A stretch of 14,965 nt of DNA from Desulfobacteraceae bacterium (lineage in GTDB: Bacteria > Desulfobacterota > Desulfobacteria > Desulfobacterales > BuS5). Positions 1 to 7,270 of this stretch are shown piece after piece. The notes under the pieces were generated by a model. The model had not been told where the DNA came from. It saw nothing but the letters and a program-made list of their open reading frames with translations, and made no database searches. Within the stretch, counting starts at the first letter, position 1. Every line of letters starts with the position of its first letter. Where the stretch lies: NCBI GenBank assembly GCA_030642865.1, contig DAOWMW010000005.1:1-14965 (forward strand). Direction: 5' to 3'. A program made the translations under genes and the position numbers.

Positions 1-522
1 GCTTTAAACGGACTTGTTGAAAAATGCCGGGAGTTTTTTGATGTAACATCAATTCCGGTTACCAGGGACTCCATTAATAAAAGTGTGGATAAACTGGTTT
101 CAGCCCTCAGAGAGAATGCTGCCTCTAATATAATAGGGGTCTGTATTAAAGATATAGAAAAAATATATCTGATGAAATTAAAACCCGGAGTCATGGATAA
201 AAAACATAAAAACAAACTTTCATCTGCCATAAGGAACCTTGATGTAACAGTCTTGTCCAGGCTTATTTTCAAAGATATGCTCAATTTTGACCAGAGTATG
301 CTTGATGATAAAAATCTTTTTTCATATACAACAGATGAATCAGAAGCTGTAAAAAAGGTTTTGTCCGAAAAAAGTGACATTGCTTTTATTCTTAATTCCA
401 CAAAAGTTGACCAGGTTAGAAGGATTGCAAAAGAAGGGGAAGTAATGCCCAGAAAATCAACCTATTTTTACCCCAAGGTAATTACAGGGCAGGTTATGAA
501 TGACTTGTCAATGAATGCATAA
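1..522 (+). CDS. DUF1015 family protein, C-terminal part (5' end outside window)
   Basis: The reading frame is open from base 1 to the TAA at 520-522, so this is the last 173 residues of a longer gene. A GTG at 85 is in frame, but coding-like sequence (ALNGLVEKCREFFDV) continues upstream of it, so it is not the true start. The C-terminus has the segment typical of DUF1015 proteins: an AFILNSTKVDQVRRIA stretch followed by GEVMPRKSTYFYPK and a short tail. DUF1015 is a widespread bacterial family of about 400 residues without an established biochemical role; in anaerobes it is often found near serine biosynthesis genes, which cannot be checked here. A hairpin follows 8 bases after the stop. The family call is quite secure; the function is unknown. 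Confidence 0.82.
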   Translation, partial: ALNGLVEKCREFFDVTSIPVTRDSINKSVDKLVSALRENAASNIIGVCIKDIEKIYLMKLKPGVMDKKHKNKLSSAIRNLDVTVLSRLIFKDMLNFDQSMLDDKNLFSYTTDESEAVKKVLSEKSDIAFILNSTKVDQVRRIAKEGEVMPRKSTYFYPKVITGQVMNDLSMNA

Positions 523-524
523 TT

Positions 525-570
525 TTTCGTGCAGGGGCAGAATCCATTTCTGCTCCTGCAGCATTTTGAC
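525..570 (+). terminator. Hairpin downstream of the DUF1015 gene, candidate terminator
   Basis: Bases 531-542 pair with 548-559 in a 12-bp stem containing one G-T wobble and a 5-base loop. It lies directly after the DUF1015 stop codon. Only a short T run (CATTTT, 562-567) follows, so it is not a textbook intrinsic terminator, but position and stem strength favour that role. Confidence 0.5.
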
Positions 571-673
571 GAATATGGGTGATGGGGCGGATATGGCGCC
601 CCTGCTGGGAGCGAAAGCAAATTTATTATGACCCCAGTTGCTGCTTTGTTCTTTCGATTATCTGGTTCTGAAG

Positions 674-832
674 TCATGTCCTCAATGCAATATCACTTGC
701 TATGGAATCTGCGTAATCGTCATCATTGCCGAATTTTGGAACCATGGTGATATATATATTTCTTAAATTCTCATATCCTTCCCAGTTATTTTCAATGGCC
801 TTAAGCAAAGACAAGGCAGATGTTGAATGGTT
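674..832 (-). pseudogene. Glycyl radical enzyme (pyruvate formate-lyase-like) relic
   Basis: In one minus-strand frame, between the TGA at 835-833 and the TGA at 676-674, 52 codons encode a stretch containing ALSLLKAIENNWEGYENLR and then VPKFGNDDDYADSIA. The pairing of (N/D)-W-x-GYE-x-(L/I)R with a following PK(F/Y)GNDDDY is a hallmark of the middle of the glycyl radical enzyme catalytic domain (pyruvate formate-lyase, glycerol/diol dehydratase, arylacetate decarboxylase and alkylsuccinate synthase relatives). Neither the catalytic cysteine loop nor the C-terminal glycyl radical loop is present nearby, and translation of the flanks in this frame is not related. I read it as an isolated decayed fragment of a once ~800-residue gene. 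Which subfamily it came from cannot be told. Confidence 0.65.
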
Positions 833-915
833 TCATGCAAAAAAATAACACCTAATAGCTAACCGTACAGGCCGAAATCCTTATCTTAATATGTCTATAC
901 CCTGACAAAACAGAA

Positions 916-1581
916 TCAGATCTTTAAAACATCAAAGATTTTTTTCGCAGAGACCTCCCCCTCCCTTAAAATCTTGACAGGTTCGGCCGTCAGGTCTATT
1001 ACGGTTGAACCCGCACCACCTTTAAGTTTTCCGGAATCGAGAATGAAGTCGGTTTTACCTGCCACCAAAGGGTCAAGCTTTTTAATATCGGAGCATCCTG
1101 GCATACCTGAAATATTGGCACTTGTTCCCGTTATCGGCATATTTGCCGCTTTTACAAGGGCCAAAGCAACCTTATGCTCAGGGATCCGGATACCGATTTT
1201 TCCGCTTCCACCGGTGAGAATGAAGGGTAATTTCGGGTTTGCTTTAAATATAAGGGTAATCTGACCCGGCCAAAATTTTTCCATTATGGGTAAAGCTGCG
1301 CCGGGAATATGGGTCACAAGCCCAGGGATATTTTCCATTCTTGCCACAAGTATGGAAAGGGGCTTGTTTAAGGGACGCTCCTTAATATGAAAAATTTTTT
1401 CCAGGGCAGCAGGATTAAAAGCATCAGCTCCAAGTCCATAAAGGCATCGTGTGGGAAAGGCTACAACACCACCTTTCCTTATTTTTGCGACAGCCCTGTT
1501 TATTGAATCAGGATCAGGATTCACCGGATCTATTTTTATTATTTTATTAATAAGCTTTAAGCTCTTCTGCTTTTTTTTCAA
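916..1581 (-). CDS. tsaC: L-threonylcarbamoyladenylate synthase (TsaC/Sua5/YrdC)
   Basis: The product condenses L-threonine, bicarbonate and ATP to threonylcarbamoyl-AMP, the donor for t6A at position 37 of ANN-decoding tRNAs, in the cytoplasm. The protein is 221 residues, the length of a single YrdC domain without a Sua5 extension. Visible motifs are GGVVAFPTRCLYGLGAD (37-53), KERPLNKP (67-74), TGTSANISG (151-159) and GSTVID (191-196). The usual FPTETVYGLG reads FPTRCLYGLG here. The start is the TTG at 1581, which overlaps the end of purDE by 35 bases and suggests translational coupling. An upstream start is favoured because the conserved KIIKIDPVNPDP segment lies at residues 13-24, before the first internal GTG could serve. 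The true start may be a few codons off. Confidence 0.9.
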   Translation of the reverse strand: MKKKQKSLKLINKIIKIDPVNPDPDSINRAVAKIRKGGVVAFPTRCLYGLGADAFNPAALEKIFHIKERPLNKPLSILVARMENIPGLVTHIPGAALPIMEKFWPGQITLIFKANPKLPFILTGGSGKIGIRIPEHKVALALVKAANMPITGTSANISGMPGCSDIKKLDPLVAGKTDFILDSGKLKGGAGSTVIDLTAEPVKILREGEVSAKKIFDVLKI

Positions 1582-3316
1582 CCTGAAGGGCCATTTCCTC
1601 TTTATAGTTATCCAGCATTTTACTCAACTGAGGATCCAGAACAGCGAGGATCTGTGCTGCCAGAATACCTGCATTTTTTGCACCTGATTTTCCCACAGCC
1701 ATGGTTGCCACGGGAACCCCAGGGGGCATCTGAAGTGTGGAAAAAAGGGAGTCAATCCCCTGCAAACAGGAAGAATCTATGGGGACACCGATTACAGGAA
1801 GAATAGTATGGGCGGCAATGACTCCGGCAAGATGTGCTGCGTGTCCCGCCCCTGCTATAATCACTTTTATACCGTTTTTTCTCGCGTCTGAAGCTATTTG
1901 CATTACTCTGGCGGGATTTCTATGGGCCGATGCCACTGTTATTTCATGGGGGATATCAAGCTTTTTAAGGAAAGCAACGGCCTCATCCATAACTGTTAAA
2001 TCCGAAATACTCCCCATTACAATTGAGACAAGAGGGGGGATTTCCATTCGTTTAACGGCTTTTGCACCTATATCCTTGCGATAATACATATTATTCCAGC
2101 CTATTTTTGAAACAGCCGTGTAAACTTTTGAGACAGCCTCTTTCACAGAAGATCCAAGGCTGGTAACCCCCAGAACCCGCCCCCCGGAGGTGACAATATC
2201 CGAATCATTCATAGTTGTTCCTGCATGGAAAACAAAAATGTCCTCCATCTGGTTTGCCTGGCCGATTCCTGAAATCAAAAATCCTTTTTCGTAAGACTCG
2301 GGATAGCCTCCAGCTGCCATTACAACACAGACAGATGCCCTCTGGTCAATTTCAAGGGTGTGTTCATGGAGTGTTTCATAAATCACCCCTTCCATCAGAG
2401 GAACAATGTCAGACTTGAGACGCATGAGAAGGGGTTGAGCCTCTGGGTCTCCCAGGCGAACGTTAAATTCCAAAACCCTGATTTTATCTTTATCGATCAT
2501 CAGTCCGGCATACAATATCCCTTTATAGGGATTTCCTTCTGCGGCCATTGCCCGTACCACAGGTATCATAACCTCAGCCATAATCTTATTATTAATATAC
2601 CGGTCAATCACAGGAGCAGGGGAATAAGCACCCATTCCCCCTGTATTCGGGCCTTGATCCCCATCATAAACAGCCTTATGATCCTGGGACGAAGGGAGGG
2701 GCAGAACTGTTTTTCCGTCTGTAAAAGCAATAAAGGAGGCTTCCTCCCCCGTTAGAAATTCTTCCACAACTACCTTTTCCCCTGCTTTTCCAAAGGCTGA
2801 ATCCTGCATTATAAGCTTCAGGGCTGCAAGGGCTTCATCTTCGGTCATGCAAATAATCACACCTTTACCAGCAGCAAGTCCGTCTGCTTTAAGAACAAGG
2901 GGGGCACCTTTTTTAAGGATGTAATCTTCGGCCTTTTTTAAATCGGTAAAAGCCTGGCCCGCAGCCGTGGGTATATTATATTTTTTCATCAGCTCTTTGG
3001 CAAAGGATTTGCTCGATTCCAGCTGCGCTGCACCCCTTGACGGGCCAAAAATTTTGAGTTCTTTTTTTTCAAAAATATCTACAATCCCCATGGCAAGAGG
3101 TATTTCCGGCCCCACCACGGTCAGGTCGATCCCTTTTTTTTCAGCAAATTCTGCCAGTTTATCGACCTCTTCTGCGCCTACGGGAATAGATTCTGCCAGA
3201 TCAGCAATTCCTGCATTACCAGGTGCACAATATATTTTACTAACTTTTGGGCTTTGAGCAATTTTCCAGATAAGGGCATGCTCTCTGCCACCGCCGCCTA
3301 TTACAAGGATTTTCAT
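1547..3316 (-). CDS. Bifunctional PurD-PurE fusion: GAR synthetase and N5-CAIR mutase
   Basis: The 589-residue protein joins two purine enzymes. Residues 1 to about 424 are phosphoribosylamine-glycine ligase (PurD): GGGGREHAL near the N-terminus, ATP-grasp glycine loop VLKADGLAAGKGV (141-153), EEFLTGEEAS (185-194), QDHKAVYDGDQGPNTGGMGA (211-230) and LEFNVRLGDPEAQ (282-294). Residues 427 to about 561 are PurE: MGSISD (434-439), SAHRNP (463-468), then GVPIDSSCLQGIDSLFS and AVGKSGAKNAG. The PurE part has the bacterial class I signature (N5-CAIR mutase, steps after PurK), not the class II signature. A charged tail of about 28 residues follows. The ATG at 3316 has GAGAGG about 6 bases upstream. 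Both domains keep their catalytic motifs, so both activities are expected; PurK is not in the window. Confidence 0.93.
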   Translation of the reverse strand: MKILVIGGGGREHALIWKIAQSPKVSKIYCAPGNAGIADLAESIPVGAEEVDKLAEFAEKKGIDLTVVGPEIPLAMGIVDIFEKKELKIFGPSRGAAQLESSKSFAKELMKKYNIPTAAGQAFTDLKKAEDYILKKGAPLVLKADGLAAGKGVIICMTEDEALAALKLIMQDSAFGKAGEKVVVEEFLTGEEASFIAFTDGKTVLPLPSSQDHKAVYDGDQGPNTGGMGAYSPAPVIDRYINNKIMAEVMIPVVRAMAAEGNPYKGILYAGLMIDKDKIRVLEFNVRLGDPEAQPLLMRLKSDIVPLMEGVIYETLHEHTLEIDQRASVCVVMAAGGYPESYEKGFLISGIGQANQMEDIFVFHAGTTMNDSDIVTSGGRVLGVTSLGSSVKEAVSKVYTAVSKIGWNNMYYRKDIGAKAVKRMEIPPLVSIVMGSISDLTVMDEAVAFLKKLDIPHEITVASAHRNPARVMQIASDARKNGIKVIIAGAGHAAHLAGVIAAHTILPVIGVPIDSSCLQGIDSLFSTLQMPPGVPVATMAVGKSGAKNAGILAAQILAVLDPQLSKMLDNYKEEMALQVEKKAEELKAY

Positions 3317-3724
3317 CCAAACCTCTCTGCTGCTGCTCCAGAATTAATCTCCTGGAAGCATCTTTTTTGTTTAACAGTATTAAAATTTTAGGACATGGTT
3401 CTAATTTCGGCCATCAGCTTTGACATATCATGGCCGATGTTATGACCAACCCCCAGATTTTCGATTATTTTAATGGCTCGTGCAAAAATAAGCGGAAAGC
3501 TGTTTTATTTTTTACGTATAGTTTTAAATCCAGGGACTCCCGGATTTCAGGTGGGCCTGTTTTAAATAGGTCTTAGAACATTTTTGGGAACTTATCAATA
3601 AATTCGTGTTATTTAAAGCTTAGGCTTTTTGCAAGTCACTTAAAAACAAAAAATCGAGTCATGGAAACCCGGGCATTTAAGGGATCAAGTAATGTCTTTA
3701 GGATTGTGGACAAAATGTCAATAT
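3317..3724. other. Intergenic gap between pyrD and purDE
   Basis: This 408-bp stretch separates two minus-strand units. It must contain the end of the pyrD transcript and the purDE promoter, but I could not find a convincing consensus promoter. A weak AAAGC/GCTTT stem lies near 3617-3632. The only coding-like segment is the 38-codon fragment at 3388-3504. Confidence 0.5.
3388..3504 (-). pseudogene. Possible short relic of an unrecognised coding sequence
   Basis: A minus-strand frame opens after the TAA at 3507-3505 and ends at the TAA at 3390-3388. Its 38 codons read like the C-terminus of a real protein (ARAIKIIENLGVGHNIGHDM, then SKLMAEIRTMS). There is no start codon near the 5' end. Composition and helix-like pattern differ from the surrounding intergenic DNA, but I do not recognise the family. 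It could be chance. Confidence 0.25.
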
Positions 3725-4663
3725 TTAAGTTTTAAGATATGACCCCGTGCTGAAGCTACCGATAATATCAGATATTTTTTCTATTTTCTTTTCTTTTAAA
3801 AACGCTTCAATTCCGTCTATTGTCTCCATGGTGGCGGAGGGATTAACAAAATTAGCTGTTCCTATCTGCACAGCCGAAGCGCCGGCAATCAGAAATTCCA
3901 GAGCATCCCCGGCACCCATGATCCCACCAACACCTACCACAGGAATACTGACAGCCTGTACGGTTTGCCAGACCATGCGTAATGCCACAGGTTTTATGGC
4001 GGGCCCGGAAAGCCCCCCTGTAATATTCCCCAGCCTTGAACGTCCTGTGTTAATATCAATTGCCATACCAGTAATAGTATTAATAAGGGAGAGAGAATCT
4101 GCCCCCCCTTCTTCAGCAGCTTTTGCAATTGCCGTTATATCTGTAACATTGGGGGAAAGTTTGACCATGAGTGGTTTTTTAGTCTTTTCCCTCACTGCTT
4201 TTACAACCTGATACGCAGATTTGGGTTCAACACCAAAGGCTACTCCACCCAATTTTACGTTGGGACATGAAATGTTCAGTTCAATACCGGATATCTCTTC
4301 AATATCATCGATAAAAGAAGCAAGGAGTGCGTACTCTTCAAGGGTCTTCCCATAAATATTTACCAGAACAGGAGTGGAAAAATTTTTTAAAAAAGGAATT
4401 TTATCTTTAACAAAGGCTTTGATGCCGATATTCTCAAGTCCAATGGCATTTAACATCCCGCAGCCGGTTTCAACTATTCTCGGAGGGGGGTTCCCCATGG
4501 AAGGCTCCATGGAAAGGCCCTTTACTATAATTGCTCCAAGACGGTTAAGGTCAACAAAATCGTTAAATTCCCTTCCATAACCAAAAGTTCCTGATGCCGT
4601 CATAACCGGATTTTGCAGATTGAGTCTGCCAATATTAACTCTTAAATCAGGTTTATTTGTCAT
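3725..4663 (-). CDS. pyrD: Dihydroorotate dehydrogenase, class 1B catalytic subunit
   Basis: This enzyme oxidises dihydroorotate to orotate, the fourth step of pyrimidine synthesis, in the cytoplasm. The protein has 312 residues, normal for class 1B (PyrDB). Motifs include NPVMTASGTFGYG (18-30), VKGLSMEPSMGNPPPRIVE (47-65), the active-site loop NISCPN (130-135) with catalytic Cys133 typical of class 1 enzymes (class 2 has serine), VKLSPN (167-172) and the FMN phosphate-binding GVGGI (244-248) and AVQIGTA (264-270). Class 1B enzymes pair with the PyrK iron-sulfur/FAD subunit and use NAD; no pyrK is adjacent. The ATG at 4663 lies 46 bp after the DUF362 stop and is probably co-transcribed; a GGAG sits somewhat far upstream. 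Confidence 0.93.
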   Translation of the reverse strand: MTNKPDLRVNIGRLNLQNPVMTASGTFGYGREFNDFVDLNRLGAIIVKGLSMEPSMGNPPPRIVETGCGMLNAIGLENIGIKAFVKDKIPFLKNFSTPVLVNIYGKTLEEYALLASFIDDIEEISGIELNISCPNVKLGGVAFGVEPKSAYQVVKAVREKTKKPLMVKLSPNVTDITAIAKAAEEGGADSLSLINTITGMAIDINTGRSRLGNITGGLSGPAIKPVALRMVWQTVQAVSIPVVGVGGIMGAGDALEFLIAGASAVQIGTANFVNPSATMETIDGIEAFLKEKKIEKISDIIGSFSTGSYLKT

Positions 4664-4709
4664 TTTTTTTAATTTCAGGCTCCATTTTCTATGAACCTCA
4701 AGATAAGGT

Positions 4710-6026
4710 CTATATTCTATAAAATTTGTTGGTAAATTCCGGTTTCCCCTTATACCGTTTCATAAATATTGCCGGTGCATCTTCAAGATTATCAAGAAAA
4801 GAAGGATCAACACCTATCCCTGCCTGCAAAAGGCCAGAAATAAGCTTTTCTTTTTTAGGAGGGCATCCTGGAACAATAATGGCATCTTTAATATCAGGAT
4901 TATTTCTGTTTAGTTCCGCCTGGCACTTTCCCATCAAAATAGTATGATTCATTCCTTTGGACGGGAGCCTTATTTTACCGGTTAGAATTTCAACATTATC
5001 AAAGGGGTCACCTTTCCAGGCATTTCCCAGGGCAACCTGAAGGGGGCCTATGATTTCAGAACAATAGGTGCAAAGACTATGATCGAATTTTGGAAAGGAG
5101 AGCCCTTTTACTCCAATAAATTCCAGATTAAACGGGAGATTTTTTTCTTTATTAAAGGGAAAATCCCATTTATGCGGTATTGCAGTTTTAGAAACAGGCT
5201 CCCCTGATGTTTCAATCGATTCAATAGAGGGGGTAATCCCTTTTTCTTTACAGGCAATTTTAAGATGGGGCACATCTAAAGGGTCTATTCCCATGAGGCA
5301 TGCTCCTGCGATATCTGCTGCAAGGAGGTCAGCAGAAGCCACAATGAGATTTGTCCGCCGGGCTTTGCCTGTATAGGCAGGACCCCTTTCAAGGGAATAA
5401 ATTCCATCTATAACAGCAGATGCCCTGGGCAATAATCTGGTCAAGGCCGCCACATGAAAATCGAGATCCCGCTCAACAGAGTTTGAATGACATTTTTTCC
5501 GGCTTTTTATATCAAGACACCCTTTTAAATTTTTCTGGCTCAAAGAAACAATGGTTTGTGCATGTGTTTTAAGTACAGGGACGCTCACAACAAAATCAGC
5601 GCCAAGAAGCTGGCTGGCACAATTTAATGTAATATCGTTTTCCAGATTAACCTTGATAAATTCATCTTCAAATACGTTTAATATTTTTACACCATATAAT
5701 TTGGCGAGCCTGTTATACCCTAAAGTTTCAAAGGCATGGGCAGGTGTTTTCAAATCCCCGGGATCTGTTGTCATGGTCCCTTCGCCGATTATTATCTCTC
5801 CTACGCCATGATCTTTTAAAAGTTTTACAACATCTTCCACTACCCTTGTTGTTGTTATAACTCCCCATGGAGGCATGGGAACCTTGCGGGACCAGAAAAC
5901 AATATTCGGTTTCACAAAAACCCGGTCATCTGCTTTAAGATGTTCAAAAGCTCCTGAAAGCTCCACCGCCTTTTTAACAGAAAGAAAAGGCTCTTCATAT
6001 TTTACAATACCCACCTTTGATTTCAT
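4710..6026 (-). CDS. DUF362 domain protein with C-terminal cysteines
   Basis: The 438-residue protein carries a DUF362 domain over about residues 1-270: VFVKPNIV (36-43), IIIGEGTM (78-85), LLGADFVVSVPVLKTHAQTI (140-159) and LSQKNLKGCLDI (162-173). DUF362 is a domain of unknown biochemical function, common in anaerobes and often attached to ferredoxin modules. Here the C-terminal part has no ferredoxin motif but has four spaced cysteines, CTYC (319-322), Cys368 (GKC) and Cys388 (PGCPP), which could bind a metal or cluster (inference). The start overlaps the stop of the upstream MBL-fold gene as ATGA (6026-6023), so the two are translationally coupled and likely act together. No signal peptide or membrane segment is visible. 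Confidence 0.85.
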   Translation of the reverse strand: MKSKVGIVKYEEPFLSVKKAVELSGAFEHLKADDRVFVKPNIVFWSRKVPMPPWGVITTTRVVEDVVKLLKDHGVGEIIIGEGTMTTDPGDLKTPAHAFETLGYNRLAKLYGVKILNVFEDEFIKVNLENDITLNCASQLLGADFVVSVPVLKTHAQTIVSLSQKNLKGCLDIKSRKKCHSNSVERDLDFHVAALTRLLPRASAVIDGIYSLERGPAYTGKARRTNLIVASADLLAADIAGACLMGIDPLDVPHLKIACKEKGITPSIESIETSGEPVSKTAIPHKWDFPFNKEKNLPFNLEFIGVKGLSFPKFDHSLCTYCSEIIGPLQVALGNAWKGDPFDNVEILTGKIRLPSKGMNHTILMGKCQAELNRNNPDIKDAIIVPGCPPKKEKLISGLLQAGIGVDPSFLDNLEDAPAIFMKRYKGKPEFTNKFYRI

Positions 6027-6934
6027 TCCTTTTTTTCTCCCATCCGTTTTTTTACCACATTAATGCGAGCCGCAAGATTTAACAGATATGCCGGCTCCGG
6101 CTGCTTAAAACCGGGTTTACCATCATACTCTGCTGCTTTTATTCTCAACTTTACTTTTTCAATATCCCCATTCTCTTCACCAAGTAATCTCTCAACAAGT
6201 TTTAAAAAAGTTTTGCATGCGGATAAAGAATTAAGCTTATAATCCACCGCATCTTTTTCTGTAAAAACAAAAGCATGGGCAGTGCAGATAACCCGGGTCT
6301 CAAGGGGAACCATTTTTTCCATGGAATTATAATAAAGGTCATAATCAACAAGAAAATCTGAATATATATGGCCTGTTACATCCTGAACCCCAAAAGCCTC
6401 CGAAGAGATCAATATTTTTTTTTCAGGGATATAATAACTCAGACAGTCCCGTGTATGACCGGGAGTCTCTATTACATTAACAGTTGTGTTGTCTGAGATT
6501 GTCAAGACGTCACCCTGTTTAGCAGTCAAATCGACTTCAAACCTGGAAAAATCGTTTACTTCTCCCTGACTTATCATACTGTCATGCACCTGGGGTTCAG
6601 AGGCTTTATTGAGCTGTTTTATAAGGGCGATGGCATTGGGCCTTTCAAAAACTTTTTTAGCCTTTGCCGAAGAAACAATTTTTATACCAGGAAAATGTTT
6701 TTTAAATATGGAAACAGCACCGCAATGGTCAAAATGAGAATGGGATAAAAAACAAAATTCTGGTTCCCTCTCCCCCAATACTTTCCTGATCTCTTTTACA
6801 TACAGCTCCCCCAGGCAGGAAAAGCCCGCATCAAAAATAGCAGGTCTATCGCCATCAAGGAGATAAACCGGCACACCAGAATGACCCAGCATAAAAAGCC
6901 CGTCAATTATTTTTCCTGTTTTATTTATAATCAT
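6023..6934 (-). CDS. Metallo-beta-lactamase-fold hydrolase
   Basis: A 303-residue cytoplasmic protein of the MBL superfamily. The dinuclear metal motif SHSHFDH (64-70) gives His65, His67, Asp69 and His70. Further ligands are His160 in ETPGHT, and His220 in CTAH near the end of the domain. At the position where most family members have the bridging aspartate the sequence reads SSEAFG with Glu179. The last ~80 residues form a helical extension. It is the first gene of the mbl-DUF362-pyrD unit, about 50 bases downstream of a perfect sigma-70-type promoter. The substrate cannot be predicted; glyoxalase II-like thioesterases and other small-molecule hydrolases share these motifs. The start ATG at 6934 has only a weak purine-rich AAAGAAAGAG stretch upstream. 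Confidence 0.87.
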   Translation of the reverse strand: MIINKTGKIIDGLFMLGHSGVPVYLLDGDRPAIFDAGFSCLGELYVKEIRKVLGEREPEFCFLSHSHFDHCGAVSIFKKHFPGIKIVSSAKAKKVFERPNAIALIKQLNKASEPQVHDSMISQGEVNDFSRFEVDLTAKQGDVLTISDNTTVNVIETPGHTRDCLSYYIPEKKILISSEAFGVQDVTGHIYSDFLVDYDLYYNSMEKMVPLETRVICTAHAFVFTEKDAVDYKLNSLSACKTFLKLVERLLGEENGDIEKVKLRIKAAEYDGKPGFKQPEPAYLLNLAARINVVKKRMGEKKE

Positions 6935-6965
6935 TGTTTGCTCTTTCTTTTAAAAAAATTAAAGA

Positions 6966-6993
6966 TTGACTTAAGATAGTAAGGTATCATAAT
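6966..6993 (+). promoter_or_regulatory. Candidate divergent promoter for the dapL-ABC importer unit
   Basis: On the plus strand, TTGACT (6966-6971) is followed after 16 bases by CATAAT (6988-6993). It overlaps the -10 region of the opposing promoter at 6992-7020. If used, it gives a leader of about 270 bases before dapL. The match is moderate and the DNA AT-rich, so a different start is possible. Confidence 0.3.
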
Positions 6994-7020
6994 TATATTT
7001 ATCCTTTTTTGCAGTGTCAA
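6992..7020 (-). promoter_or_regulatory. Perfect consensus sigma-70 promoter for the mbl-DUF362-pyrD unit
   Basis: Reading the minus strand, TTGACA (7020-7015) and TATAAT (6997-6992) are separated by exactly 17 bases. Transcription would begin near 6985, giving a leader of about 50 bases before the ATG at 6934. Both hexamers match the consensus at every position, which is rare for a natural promoter and suggests strong, largely unregulated expression unless a repressor acts here. Confidence 0.8.
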
Positions 7021-7270
7021 CCAAATGAATACTCCCTATCTTTTAAATATTTTTATATAAATCATGCTTGAATGAAAACTGTTTTTTCGCCCATATCTGC
7101 GTTGAGCTCAAATTTGACCAATGGTGACGCCTTAGGGAACTGGAAAAGAATAATATACCCATTCCCTTAACATTATCCTAAAAGCACTTAATTCCCGCTG
7201 TAAAATTTTAGTCCCCCTTTTTTCAACGAAAAATTCTATTTTTCATCAGGCACTAAACCAGGTAACAAAA

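Larger units (their letters stand above)
523..915. other. Gene-free gap between the DUF1015 gene and tsaC
   Basis: This 393-bp stretch has no intact gene. It contains the hairpin at 531-559 and the glycyl radical enzyme relic at 674-832. The other open frames here do not resemble known proteins. I see no clear terminator for the purDE-tsaC unit, which would have to lie just below position 916. Confidence 0.6.
6935..7270. other. Divergent intergenic region between the mbl gene and dapL
   Basis: This 336-bp region holds the outward promoters described separately. An imperfect inverted repeat is present where TTAGGGAA (7131-7138) faces TTCCCTTA (7163-7170). I looked for a cobalamin or lysine riboswitch in the part leading to dapL and found no conserved box of either class. 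Confidence 0.5.

Noticed and set aside
468..677. Minus-strand 69-codon frame overlapping the end of the DUF1015 gene
   Set aside because: It is antisense to the DUF1015 C-terminus and the hairpin, has an unnatural Pro/Cys-rich composition and no ribosome site.
7080..7135. GCCCATATCTGCGTTGAG-like segment resembling part of the left arm of the 14376-14588 element, with AATGG and GACGCC parts following
   Set aside because: The match to GCCCGTCTTCTGCGTTGC is short and imperfect; it may be a decayed copy but I could not support it as a repeat.
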